This document shows, piece after piece, positions 17,022 through 25,424 of a DNA stretch of 64,000 nt. The first letter of the stretch is position 1. The number at the start of each line of letters is the position of its first letter. A model generated the notes under the pieces. That model searched no databases and was not told where the DNA came from. It saw only the letters and a program-made list of their open reading frames with translations. The stretch is from SAR86 cluster bacterium SAR86E (GTDB taxonomy: Bacteria; Pseudomonadota; Gammaproteobacteria; Magnimaribacterales; D2472): contig AMWX01000012.1 of assembly GCA_000307935.1 (NCBI GenBank), forward strand, positions 248,001-312,000, written 5' to 3'. The translations under genes were made by a program, and so were the position numbers.

Positions 17022-18290
17022 ATGGATATTTTGGTTATTGGATCAGGCGGCAGAGAACATGCTTTGGCTTGGAAATGTGCTCAAGATAAATCTGTGTCTG
17101 AGGTTTTTGTTTGTCCAGGAAACGCAGGAACTGCTTTAGAAAATAAACTATCTAATATCTCCATTAATGTTGATGATTTTGTAGCAGTTAAAGATTTTTG
17201 TATTGAAAAAAATATTGCGCTTGTAATTGTTGGGCCAGAACAACCTCTGGTTGATGGATTAGTAGATTATTTACAAACTAACAATATAAAAACCTTTGGG
17301 CCTTCTAGCGCTGCTGCTCGACTAGAGGGCTCTAAAACATTCTCAAAAGACTTTTTTATTAAATATGGTATTCCTACAGCGACTTATGCAGCCTTTGATA
17401 ATTTTGATAGTGCACAAGAACATTTAAAAAATATTCCATATCCAACAGTAGTAAAAGCAGATGGTTTAGCTGCAGGCAAAGGAGTCATTATTTGTCAAAC
17501 TCAGGATGATGCCCTACAAGCCTTGACCAGTATATTTAAGGATCAAACATTTGGTACTGCTGGAGCAAGTGTTGTCATTGAAGATTTTTTAGATGGGGAG
17601 GAAGCTAGCTTTATCGCTGTTGTAAGCAAGGATAAAATAATCTCTCTTGCAACGAGTCAAGACCATAAACCAGTAGGTGATGGTGATGTGGGCTTAAATA
17701 CTGGTGGCATGGGAGCCTATTCACCAGCACCCATTGTGGATGAAGCAATGCATCAAAAAATTATTGAAGAGGTTATGCAGCCAACAATGCAGGGTTTAAT
17801 TGCTGAGGGCTCACCCTACCTTGGTTTTTTGTATGCTGGACTCATGATCAATAACGGAGAATTGAAAGTTCTTGAATTTAATTGTAGATTTGGAGATCCC
17901 GAAACTCAGCCAATATTGCTAAGATTAAAATCAAGCCTAGTAGAACTGTGTCTAGCTGCGATCGAGAATAACTTGACTGATTATGATATTAATTGGAACG
18001 ACCAGCACGCATGTGGAGTTGTAATCGCAAGTCATGGCTATCCCGAGGAATATACAAAAAATAATGAGGTTTCATTTCAACCCTATGATATAGAAGGAGC
18101 AAAGCTTTTTCATGCAGGGACAAAACTGGAGGGTGATAAGGTTTTAACAACAGGAGGAAGGGTCTTTTGTGCGACTGCTCTGGGTGAAGATCTTCATGAT
18201 GCTCAAATAAAAGCATATAATTTGGTAAAATCTGTATCCTTCGATGGAGCTTTTTATCGAAAAGATATTGGAAATAAAGGAATTAGATGA
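17022..18290 (+). CDS. purD: Phosphoribosylamine-glycine ligase (GAR synthetase)
   Basis: This 422-aa ATP-grasp enzyme makes GAR in purine synthesis. Landmarks are the N-terminal VIGSGGREHALAWK, GPEQPLVDGL, the ATP-grasp VVKADGLAAGKGVI (~145-158), HKPVGDGDVGLNTGGMGAYSP (~220) and the C-terminal metal site LEFNCRFGDPETQ (~285). The size is normal (E. coli 429 aa). The start lies 2 bp after purH, and the stop overlaps coq7 by 4 bp. Confidence 0.98.
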   Translation: MDILVIGSGGREHALAWKCAQDKSVSEVFVCPGNAGTALENKLSNISINVDDFVAVKDFCIEKNIALVIVGPEQPLVDGLVDYLQTNNIKTFGPSSAAARLEGSKTFSKDFFIKYGIPTATYAAFDNFDSAQEHLKNIPYPTVVKADGLAAGKGVIICQTQDDALQALTSIFKDQTFGTAGASVVIEDFLDGEEASFIAVVSKDKIISLATSQDHKPVGDGDVGLNTGGMGAYSPAPIVDEAMHQKIIEEVMQPTMQGLIAEGSPYLGFLYAGLMINNGELKVLEFNCRFGDPETQPILLRLKSSLVELCLAAIENNLTDYDINWNDQHACGVVIASHGYPEEYTKNNEVSFQPYDIEGAKLFHAGTKLEGDKVLTTGGRVFCATALGEDLHDAQIKAYNLVKSVSFDGAFYRKDIGNKGIR

Positions 18291-18913
18291 ATATTCTAGA
18301 TAATTTTATAAATGAATGTGACATTGCCTTAAAAACATTGTCGTATAAAAAAAATGGAACCGGAAGATCGTATCCAGTTAATCAGACTAACTCTAATCTA
18401 TCAAAAGAAGAGAAAAGTCTTTCTGCACAATTAATGCGGGTTAATCTGGCTGGTGAAGTTGCAGCACAGGCGCTCTACAGAGGCCAAGCAATGGTTTGCA
18501 AAAATGCTGATATAAAAAATCACTTAGTTCAAGCTGGAGAAGAGGAGACTGACCATTTAATTTGGTGTAAAAAACGTCTTGAAGAGTTGAATGGAAAACC
18601 CTCCATTCTGAATCCAGTCTGGTATGCGGGATCATTTGCTATTGGCGCAGTATTTGGAAGCTTTGGAGAAAAAACTAGCTTAGGATTTGTTGAAGAGACT
18701 GAAAAGCAGGTAGTCAAACACCTTGAAAAACATTTAAGTAGAGTTTCTAAAAATGATACTGATACAATTGAGATTTTAAAGACCATGCGGGCTGATGAAG
18801 ATATGCATGCGCAAGAAGCAATAGAAAGTGGAAGCGAGTCATTGTCTGAACCAACAAAAAAAATGATGAGCTTTACTGCAAAAGTAATGACTTCATCCAG
18901 TGCTTATATTTAG
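18287..18913 (+). CDS. coq7: Demethoxyubiquinone hydroxylase (Coq7/UbiM-class di-iron enzyme)
   Basis: This 208-aa ferritin-like di-iron monooxygenase performs the last ring hydroxylation of ubiquinone synthesis. Iron ligands are visible as repeated E...E-x-x-H blocks: NLAGEVAAQALYRGQ, GEEETDHLIW, GFVEETEKQVVKHLEKHL and ADEDMHAQEAI. Coq7 replaces UbiF in Pseudomonas and many marine Gammaproteobacteria. It is the last gene of the fis-purH-purD unit and overlaps the convergent trpC by 4 bp. ubiC and ubiA occur about 39 kb away. Confidence 0.94.
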   Translation: MNILDNFINECDIALKTLSYKKNGTGRSYPVNQTNSNLSKEEKSLSAQLMRVNLAGEVAAQALYRGQAMVCKNADIKNHLVQAGEEETDHLIWCKKRLEELNGKPSILNPVWYAGSFAIGAVFGSFGEKTSLGFVEETEKQVVKHLEKHLSRVSKNDTDTIEILKTMRADEDMHAQEAIESGSESLSEPTKKMMSFTAKVMTSSSAYI

Positions 18914-19656
18914 AAGGAGCCTCTCATTAGACTCTCTCCGATAAGAAAAACTTTAATATTATTTTGTTTTAAATAATTCATATCTTCTCTAGTTTTAATT
19001 CCTGACTCAGCTATAAAAATATTCTTTTGTTTAAACAAATTTCTTAAACGAACAGAATTGTTCAGGTCAACTTCAAATGTTTTTAAATTTCTATTATTCA
19101 CACCTATTAACGCGTCATCAAAATGCTCAACTCTCTTAAGCTCATTTTCATCATGTACCTCAATTAAATAATCAAGGTCTAACTTTTTAGCAATATAAAT
19201 AAAATCTTCTATTTGCTGGTCAGAAAGGATAGATGCAATTAATAAAATACAATCTGCACCAATTAATTTCGATTCATACACTTGATATTCATCAATCATA
19301 AAATCTTTTCTTAAAATTGGCAGCGAGGTGATTGCCTTCACTTTTTTTAAGTAATCAACACTTCCCATAAAAAAATTTTCTTCAGTTAAGATCGATAAGG
19401 CCGATGCTCCAAAAGCTTCATACTCAAGCGCTTTTTTTACTGGGTTAAAATCTTCATCAATGACCCCAGCGCTTGGTGAAGCTTTTTTTATTTCCGCAAT
19501 AATGGCTTCATCTTTATTCAAGATATTATCTTTAAATTTTCCTTTTGGAAGGCTCAGATCCTCTAAAGAAAGCTTTATCTGCTCCAAAGGTAATTGGGCT
19601 TTCTTTTCAATAAGATTAGCTTTTGTATTTGTAACTATTGTTTGAAGGATACTCAT
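18910..19656 (-). CDS. trpC: Indole-3-glycerol phosphate synthase
   Basis: This 248-aa TIM-barrel enzyme is the monofunctional synthase without a TrpF fusion. Family motifs in order: AEIKKASPSAGVI (~50-63) with the catalytic Lys, EYEAFGASALSILTE, LRKDFMIDEYQVYES (~117) with another catalytic Lys, EVHDENELK, GVNNRNLKTFEVD (~180) and ESGIKTREDM. It is the last gene of the minus-strand trp unit; its start overlaps the trpD stop by one base. No trpF, trpB or trpA is in the window. Confidence 0.97.
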   Translation of the reverse strand: MSILQTIVTNTKANLIEKKAQLPLEQIKLSLEDLSLPKGKFKDNILNKDEAIIAEIKKASPSAGVIDEDFNPVKKALEYEAFGASALSILTEENFFMGSVDYLKKVKAITSLPILRKDFMIDEYQVYESKLIGADCILLIASILSDQQIEDFIYIAKKLDLDYLIEVHDENELKRVEHFDDALIGVNNRNLKTFEVDLNNSVRLRNLFKQKNIFIAESGIKTREDMNYLKQNNIKVFLIGESLMRGSF

Positions 19657-20666
19657 TAGCTATTTGATACTCGAACATAAGAAGCTAATTTATCTGCAGC
19701 CATACCGTTATTCATTAATTCAAATGAAAGCTCTATACCGTCAGCAATAGAGTTTACCTTTTTTGCAAGGTACAAAGCCGCGCCTCCATTCAGAGCAATC
19801 ATATCTTGAACAGCTGATTTTTCTCCAGAAAAAGCTTCTCTAATCAATTGCAAGCTATCATCTGGCGACTGAGCAGATATTTCTGAATGCACGCCAAGAG
19901 ATAAGCCAAAGTCTTTTGGAGAAATTTCATACTCAGAAATAGTATTATTTTTAAGCTCTGCAATATATGTGGAATCTGTTATGGTGATCTCATCCAAACC
20001 ATCCATACCATGAACAATGAGCACATGATCCATGGAGAGATTCTTTGCAACAGAGGCAAAAGTCCTTACTAAATCTTTTTGATACACTCCAAGAATCTGC
20101 CTTTTTGCATTACAAGGATTTGTATGAGGTCCAAGTAAGTTAAATAAAGTTTTTTTTCCTATTTTTTGCCTTGCAGGCATAACATATTTCATTGATTGAT
20201 GATGCATAGGAGCAAATAAGAAAACAAAACCCACCCTTTTAAATATAGCCTCAAGCTTTGCTCTGTCATGCGCTATATCAGCTCCAGCTGCCATTAATAA
20301 ATCTGCACTTCCAGACTTACTGGAGACTGCTTTATTACCATGCTTGGTAACTGCAGCACCACCTGCAGCAGCAACAAAAGCAGATGCAGTAGAACAGTTA
20401 AAAGTATGGAGGCCTGATCCACCCGTTCCACAAGTATCAATATGATCTCCATTGCCTAATAAAAAAGTTAAGGATTTATCTTTCATCACTCTAGCAGCCG
20501 CAGTTATTTCTTTTTCACTGATACCTTTTTCATTCAGAGCAAGTAAAAATAATTCAATAGATAGGTCATCTACTTCGCCGGTCATAATTAATTCAATCGC
20601 ATCCTGCATAGAATGAAAATCTAGATCTACTTTTTGCTCAAGCTGACCTATGAAATCTTTAATCAT
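19656..20666 (-). CDS. trpD: Anthranilate phosphoribosyltransferase
   Basis: This 336-aa enzyme transfers phosphoribose to anthranilate. The PRPP-binding glycine-rich loop is clear (DTCGTGGSGLHTFNCSTA, ~78-95), followed by KHGNKAVSSKSGSADLL (~113) and RQKIGKKTLFNLLGPHTNP. There is an N-terminal helical domain of about 70 residues. The size is normal. It is coupled to trpG upstream by an ATGA overlap and to trpC by a one-base overlap. Confidence 0.97.
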   Translation of the reverse strand: MIKDFIGQLEQKVDLDFHSMQDAIELIMTGEVDDLSIELFLLALNEKGISEKEITAAARVMKDKSLTFLLGNGDHIDTCGTGGSGLHTFNCSTASAFVAAAGGAAVTKHGNKAVSSKSGSADLLMAAGADIAHDRAKLEAIFKRVGFVFLFAPMHHQSMKYVMPARQKIGKKTLFNLLGPHTNPCNAKRQILGVYQKDLVRTFASVAKNLSMDHVLIVHGMDGLDEITITDSTYIAELKNNTISEYEISPKDFGLSLGVHSEISAQSPDDSLQLIREAFSGEKSAVQDMIALNGGAALYLAKKVNSIADGIELSFELMNNGMAADKLASYVRVSNS

Positions 20667-21226
20667 AAATTTAAAAAATTACTTATTAACTTCATTCCAT
20701 TCTCTGTATCAATTGATTCGGGGTGAAACTGCACACCATATATTGGTTTAGAAATATGTTCTATACCCATGATGATATTAGGATTATCTATGAGCGTTGA
20801 AGTAATTCTTAAATCATCAGGCAAAGTTGAGCTCTCAATTATGAGGCTATGATATCTAACCACCTCATAATGCTTAGGCATATCTTGGAAAATATTTTTT
20901 CCGGAATGGGTAATTGTAGATTTTTTGCCATGAAAAACTTCTGGGGCTTTAATTATATTAGCTCCAAATGCTGCGCCAATTGACTGATGCCCCAAGCAAA
21001 CTCCAAGTATTGGAACAATAGACTCTCTCACAATATCTACTGAAATTCCTGCTTCCTTAGGCGTGCATGGACCAGGAGAAATGACTATCTTACTAGGACT
21101 TAATGATCTAATTTGTGGAAGCGTTATCTCATCATTTCTTTTAACTACAATCTCTTGGTTACACTCCCCTATGTAATGGACAAGGTTGTATGTAAAAGAA
21201 TCGTAATTGTCTATTACTAAAATCAA
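20663..21226 (-). CDS. trpG: Anthranilate synthase component II (glutamine amidotransferase; also possible PabA)
   Basis: This class I glutamine amidotransferase supplies ammonia to TrpE. From TTG 21226, overlapping the trpE TGA as TTGA, it is 187 aa and begins (M)ILVIDNYDSFTYNL, exactly where homologues begin. A longer in-frame ATG at 21274 would lie within trpE and add unlikely residues. The catalytic Cys is about residue 77 in GVCLGHQSIGAAFG; the His-Glu pair is in VQFHPESIDTENG. In many bacteria one such subunit serves both TrpE and PabB, and no pabA is seen here. Confidence 0.95.
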   Translation of the reverse strand: MILVIDNYDSFTYNLVHYIGECNQEIVVKRNDEITLPQIRSLSPSKIVISPGPCTPKEAGISVDIVRESIVPILGVCLGHQSIGAAFGANIIKAPEVFHGKKSTITHSGKNIFQDMPKHYEVVRYHSLIIESSTLPDDLRITSTLIDNPNIIMGIEHISKPIYGVQFHPESIDTENGMKLISNFLNL

Positions 21227-22689
21227 GAAATCATCTCCATGGCATCCATGAATACTTTTGATTTTTGTCTGCACTCAAGCCACTCATTTTCAGGAATTGA
21301 GTCTGCAACAATGCCTGCTCCTGCTCCAACATGAATTACCTGATCTTTAATAACTGCCGTTCTAATTGCAATAGCGGTATCCATGTTTCCATTCCAGCCA
21401 ATATATCCAATTGCCCCACCATATATTCCCCTGGAGCTTGGCTCGAGCTCATTAATAATTTCCATTGCTCTAATTTTTGGAGCTCCGGATAATGTTCCAG
21501 CAGGTAATGCAGCCTTCAAGACATCAAAATAGCTTAAACCAGAGGCTATTTTCCCAATTACATTTGATACTATGTGCATCACATGAGAATATTTTTCAAT
21601 CACCATCTTGTCTGTAACATTTACTGAGCCAATTTCAGATACCCTTCCAACATCATTTCTTCCCAGATCAATCAGCATTAGGTGCTCAGCAATTTCTTTC
21701 GGATCATTAAGCAGGTCTTCTTGATTATATCTATCCTCCGCATTATCTTTGCCTCTTTTTCTGGTTCCTGCTAGAGGCCTTAGCGTTATCTCGCTGTCTT
21801 CAAGTCTTACTAAAATTTCAGGAGATGCTCCAACAATATGAAATTCGTCTAAATGCAAAAAATACATATAAGGAGAGGGATTAAGACTTCGAATCGCTTT
21901 GTATAAATCAAATGGGTTATGCTCAAAATTCGCTGAATAATCTTGAGCTAAAACGACCTGCATGACGTCCCCTTCTGCAATGTAATTTTTTATTATATCG
22001 ACTGCATCAAAATACTCTTTTTTAGTAAAATTTGATTTAAATTCAAATGAACTGTTAATAGTCTTAAAACTTTCCACATCGCTCGGTATGGCGATGTTTA
22101 ATTTGCTTTCAATCTCATCAAGCTTTGATTGCACAAAGTCATAGCTCATTTCTTTAAGAGCAGCGTTGAAAATAATTTGGGTTGTGTTGTTTAAATTATC
22201 GAAAATAATAAGTTGCTCAGCCTTTACAAGCATAATATCTGGCATATGCTCTGAGAACTTAGAACCCTTGCTTGGGAGTGAAGCTATTTTAGCTTCTGCA
22301 TATTGAGCACTTTCATATGCAAAAAAACCAATGTAGCCTCCATGAAATCTTGGTAAATTCTCTAGATTTGGGGAACTATGTTCAGCGATTATTGCCTCAA
22401 TTGCTTGCAAGGGATTTGTTGATATCAGAGAATTCTCTATTCCTTGAATTGAGGTTTCAACTTTATTTCCAGAAACCTTTATAGTATCAAGACAGCCAAA
22501 TCCAATAATTGAATATTGAGCCCATCTATCTCCACCTTCAACTGATTCAAATAAAAAATTATTTTTTTGGTCAGATATCTTTGAGTACAAAGATAATGGA
22601 GTCTCATTAGGGGCAGATATCTTTCTGCTCACTGGCAAGATGGTGAAGTGCGACTGCTTGAAATTATTGTATTCTTTTTTGGATATCAT
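21223..22689 (-). CDS. trpE: Anthranilate synthase component I
   Basis: This 488-aa chorismate-utilising enzyme catalyses the first committed step of tryptophan synthesis. The N-terminal FLFESVEGGDRWAQYS corresponds to the tryptophan feedback pocket (LLES in Salmonella; LFES here). The catalytic domain has GDVMQVVLAQ, the PLAGTRKRG and HLMLIDLGRNDVGRV blocks, and the C-terminal GTLSGAPKIRAMEII and GYIGWNGNMDTAIAIRT. Only 11 bp separate it from the upstream DUF192 gene, so there is no room for a leader-peptide attenuator directly before trpE. Confidence 0.97.
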   Translation of the reverse strand: MISKKEYNNFKQSHFTILPVSRKISAPNETPLSLYSKISDQKNNFLFESVEGGDRWAQYSIIGFGCLDTIKVSGNKVETSIQGIENSLISTNPLQAIEAIIAEHSSPNLENLPRFHGGYIGFFAYESAQYAEAKIASLPSKGSKFSEHMPDIMLVKAEQLIIFDNLNNTTQIIFNAALKEMSYDFVQSKLDEIESKLNIAIPSDVESFKTINSSFEFKSNFTKKEYFDAVDIIKNYIAEGDVMQVVLAQDYSANFEHNPFDLYKAIRSLNPSPYMYFLHLDEFHIVGASPEILVRLEDSEITLRPLAGTRKRGKDNAEDRYNQEDLLNDPKEIAEHLMLIDLGRNDVGRVSEIGSVNVTDKMVIEKYSHVMHIVSNVIGKIASGLSYFDVLKAALPAGTLSGAPKIRAMEIINELEPSSRGIYGGAIGYIGWNGNMDTAIAIRTAVIKDQVIHVGAGAGIVADSIPENEWLECRQKSKVFMDAMEMIS

Positions 22690-22700
22690 ATTTTTCTAGA

Positions 22701-23129
22701 CTAGAAATTAATCTTATCGCCAATCAAAATTTTATTTTTTTTAAACCAACCCTGATTAACTTCTAATGCCATCCTAACCTTTTGTGTGGAGCAAATAGAT
22801 TGTTCTGAAAACGGGACCATATCATAAATTTCTAAAATTTTTCCATCTTGTGAAAGGTATGCAACACTTAGAGACAATGAAGTATTTTTCATCCACATGC
22901 ATTGTTTTTTGCTGAATGGCCATACAAAAAGCATTCCTGTATTTTTTCCTAGAACTGACTGATGCATTAAACCTTTTTGTCTTGATGTATCAGTATTAGA
23001 AATAATTAAACTTAACTCAGCAGTCTTACCCTCAAAGCCAGCCTTCACATCAGCAATAGTAACAGCAGAGAATGAAATTAAGACTAGGCTAAGTAATTTT
23101 TTGACGAAAACCTTGAATTGTTTTTTCAT
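22701..23129 (-). CDS. DUF192 family exported protein
   Basis: This 142-aa protein starts at ATG 23129, inside the last 41 bp of rpe in another frame. Residues 1-~25 (MKKQFKVFVKKLLSLVLISF...) form a signal peptide, and the mature part is a DUF192 domain: TDTSRQKGLMHQSVLGKNTGMLFVWP, QCMWMKNTSLSLSVAYLSQDGKI, then ICSTQKVRMALEVNQGWF. The family function is unknown. In Pseudomonas the position between rpe and trpE is held by gph; here DUF192 fills it. A longer in-frame start within rpe is rejected because it lacks the signal peptide at the N-terminus. Confidence 0.87.
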   Translation of the reverse strand: MKKQFKVFVKKLLSLVLISFSAVTIADVKAGFEGKTAELSLIISNTDTSRQKGLMHQSVLGKNTGMLFVWPFSKKQCMWMKNTSLSLSVAYLSQDGKILEIYDMVPFSEQSICSTQKVRMALEVNQGWFKKNKILIGDKINF

Positions 23130-23754
23130 AATCTGATGATCCAAAGATAGCAGATCCTGCAACAAAAACATTTGCGCCTGCTTGTGAAACTCTTGAGATT
23201 GTCTCATTGTTAATGCCACCATCAACCTCCAAGAAAATTGGATGATCTTGTTGATCAATAAGCTTTTTAGCATCGGCAATCTTTTCAATTGTATCCTCAA
23301 TAAATTCTTGGCCGCCAAATCCAGGATAAACACTCATCAGCAGAACAAGATCTATATCAGTGATAATATTTTCTAGTACTGATAATGAAGTATCAGGATT
23401 TATTGCAATACCAACTTTACATCCGCTCTCCTGAATGATTCCAATTGTTTGATCAACATCGTCAACCGCTTCAGGGTGAAAACTAATCAAGTCTGCCCCA
23501 GCTTTAGCAAAACTTTTTGCCAAATCATTCACGGGAGTAATCATTAGATGAACATCTATAAAGTCTTTTATGCCATCGTCTCTTAAAGATTTGCATACCA
23601 TGGGCCCAACAGTCAGGTTAGGGACATAGTGATTATCCATAACATCAAAATGTATCCAATCTGCTCCAGCATTTATTACTGAATTTACTTCTTCTCCCAA
23701 TCTAGCAAAGTTTGCCGATAGGATTGAGGGAGCTATTAATGAGTGAGAGTTCAT
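23089..23754 (-). CDS. rpe: Ribulose-phosphate 3-epimerase
   Basis: This 221-aa TIM-barrel epimerase interconverts ribulose-5-P and xylulose-5-P. Catalytic and metal residues sit in standard blocks: APSILSANFARLGEE, WIHFDVMDNHYVPNLTVGP (~33-51), DVHLMITP (~70), LISFHPEAV, LMSVYPGFGGQEF (~140), LEVDGGINNET (~175) and VAGSAIFG. The size is typical. It lies 3 bp after murU and overlaps the DUF192 gene. Its association with trp genes is conserved in many Gammaproteobacteria. Confidence 0.97.
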   Translation of the reverse strand: MNSHSLIAPSILSANFARLGEEVNSVINAGADWIHFDVMDNHYVPNLTVGPMVCKSLRDDGIKDFIDVHLMITPVNDLAKSFAKAGADLISFHPEAVDDVDQTIGIIQESGCKVGIAINPDTSLSVLENIITDIDLVLLMSVYPGFGGQEFIEDTIEKIADAKKLIDQQDHPIFLEVDGGINNETISRVSQAGANVFVAGSAIFGSSDYEKTIQGFRQKIT

Positions 23755-23757
23755 TTG

Positions 23758-24429
23758 CTAATTTTCATCTTTTAAAACTCTCCTTGCAAGCTCCAGTCTA
23801 TCTTCAGTACCAACATCAATCCAAAGGGAGTTATCAAGATGGGCTGTTATTAATGAATTAGTAACCAAAGGCTTTAAAATGGTATTCCATAAATCAAAAG
23901 GATACTCTCTACTAACATGCGCTTCTAGAATTTTAGGGTTAATGATGGATACTCCTGAGTAAGTGAAGTCGTTTCTTTCATTGTGCACAAAAACAGTGTT
24001 CTTATTTATAGAAAAATCTCCTTTCTGATTATGATCAGGATTTTTAACTGCGATTAAATGTGCAGATTCCACATGCACGGGGAGCTTCGTCTGAGAAAAA
24101 TCAAATATGATATCAGAGGTTGATAACATGAATGGTTCATTTCCAAGATGAGCTTTAGCATTAACTAATGCCCCTCCTGTTCCAAAAGGAAATGGCTCCT
24201 CAATAAAAGTTATATTGGTTCCATTTTGTGATGACTTCATGGCATCTTTAATTTGATCTCCTAGATAGGAGATATTGATTATAAATTCATCTACTCCTAG
24301 TTTTTTTAAGTTATTTAACGAACGCTCTATGAGAGTTCCACTACCAATTTTTAATAATGGTTTAGGCAGCTTATTAGTAAATGGTCTCAATCTTGAGCCA
24401 AGTCCAGCCGCTAAAATCATAGCCTTCAT
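23758..24429 (-). CDS. murU: N-acetylmuramate alpha-1-phosphate uridylyltransferase (MurU-like)
   Basis: This 223-aa nucleotidyltransferase has the signature MILAAGLGSRLRPFTNKLPKPLLKIG at residues ~4-28 (sugar-1-P nucleotidyltransferase loop and Lys). Further blocks are FIEEPFPFGTGGALVNA and the metal-site SDIIFDFSQ. The short form coupled (ATGA) to a sugar kinase matches Pseudomonas MurU, which makes UDP-MurNAc from MurNAc-1-P in a cell-wall recycling route that bypasses MurA. A generic sugar nucleotidyltransferase is the alternative, but the AmgK-like neighbour favours MurU. Confidence 0.9.
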   Translation of the reverse strand: MKAMILAAGLGSRLRPFTNKLPKPLLKIGSGTLIERSLNNLKKLGVDEFIINISYLGDQIKDAMKSSQNGTNITFIEEPFPFGTGGALVNAKAHLGNEPFMLSTSDIIFDFSQTKLPVHVESAHLIAVKNPDHNQKGDFSINKNTVFVHNERNDFTYSGVSIINPKILEAHVSREYPFDLWNTILKPLVTNSLITAHLDNSLWIDVGTEDRLELARRVLKDEN

Positions 24430-25424
24430 AATTTGACCAATTTCCTTTCTAGGATTTGCATGACATCGTTTAATAGAAAGTTAGATAGCATGTCCTGATT
24501 TAATGCGGTAGAGATGGTTGCTGTATTAAGGACGATTTGAGGCAAATCTCTTATTCTAAATGATCTATTAAATTTTAGATAAAGCTGCGTTAATGTTCCC
24601 ATGATCCTAAGATTTCTTTGAAGGCCTCCCCATAAAGTTGCTTGATAGAAATCATCAGAAGACATTGAAAAAACCGAAAGGTTTGAAAAATATTTACAAT
24701 TCTCTTTAACCTTATCAAGATCACATGGGATGTAATGATCAATTAATATTCCAGCTAGATCAATTCCAATTGGACCAAAGCACATATCTTGAAAATCTAT
24801 TAGCGCAAGATCTCCATTTTGCAAAAGATGAATATTTCTTCTTTCAAAATCAAAATGACAATTGGTCCACTGCTGATCCATTATTCCATGCCTTAAATTA
24901 AGATATAAATCTTGATATTTATCAAACATCTTTAGTTTTAAGAAATGATCACAAAAAACTTCTGAGAATTTTTTTGATTGTGACTCTAGGCCTATCCAAA
25001 AAGTTGTATCCAAATTTTCAAACTTAGATTGATGCATTGAATTTAGGAGCTTTAAAGTGGAGAAAACTAGCTCTTCTTTTTGATAGAAATCACCCTCATT
25101 AATTAAAGAATGATCGCCCACATCTTCCATTAAAGTTAAGTGATTAATGAGATCAAAATGATAGATCTTTGGAACTCTAACGCCACAATCTGCTAATTCT
25201 TTTGCTCGATCAATAAAAATTGACTGTCCATTTATCTCGCTATCATCAAAAGAAATTACATAGGAGCTTGTATCTGATTCTGCCCTAAAGTACTTCCTCC
25301 CGCTTGCCTCAATTTTTAATGGTTCTAGCGTTGTTAATTCTTCATCATAAGTTTGAGCATAACGAAGTAAATTACTTGTTGATAGGTCAGCTATTTTTAA
25401 TCTCCGATGGTAAAGGGGTATCAT
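24426..25424 (-). CDS. amgK: Anomeric MurNAc/GlcNAc kinase (AmgK-like phosphotransferase)
   Basis: This APH-fold kinase is 332 aa from ATG 25424, close to Pseudomonas AmgK. The N-lobe shows LEPLKIEASGRKYFRAES. The catalytic loop is NCHFDFERRNIHLL (H-x-D-x4-N) and the metal-binding motif LIDFQDMCFGPIGIDLAGI. It is coupled to murU by ATGA, as in Pseudomonas, where AmgK-MurU recycle MurNAc and GlcNAc from peptidoglycan and give intrinsic fosfomycin tolerance. ATG 25424 overlaps the preceding SDR gene by 38 bp. A further in-frame ATG at 25472 would only add residues from within the SDR gene. Confidence 0.88.
   Translation of the reverse strand: MIPLYHRRLKIADLSTSNLLRYAQTYDEELTTLEPLKIEASGRKYFRAESDTSSYVISFDDSEINGQSIFIDRAKELADCGVRVPKIYHFDLINHLTLMEDVGDHSLINEGDFYQKEELVFSTLKLLNSMHQSKFENLDTTFWIGLESQSKKFSEVFCDHFLKLKMFDKYQDLYLNLRHGIMDQQWTNCHFDFERRNIHLLQNGDLALIDFQDMCFGPIGIDLAGILIDHYIPCDLDKVKENCKYFSNLSVFSMSSDDFYQATLWGGLQRNLRIMGTLTQLYLKFNRSFRIRDLPQIVLNTATISTALNQDMLSNFLLNDVMQILERKLVKL

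Noticed and set aside
22689-22701. trp leader peptide/attenuator before trpE
   Set aside because: Only 11 bp lie between the DUF192 stop and trpE; there is no room for a leader and hairpins.
23130-23333. N-terminal extension of the DUF192 protein inside rpe
   Set aside because: It is out of frame with the conserved rpe gene and places the signal peptide internally; ATG 23129 gives a normal exported DUF192 protein.
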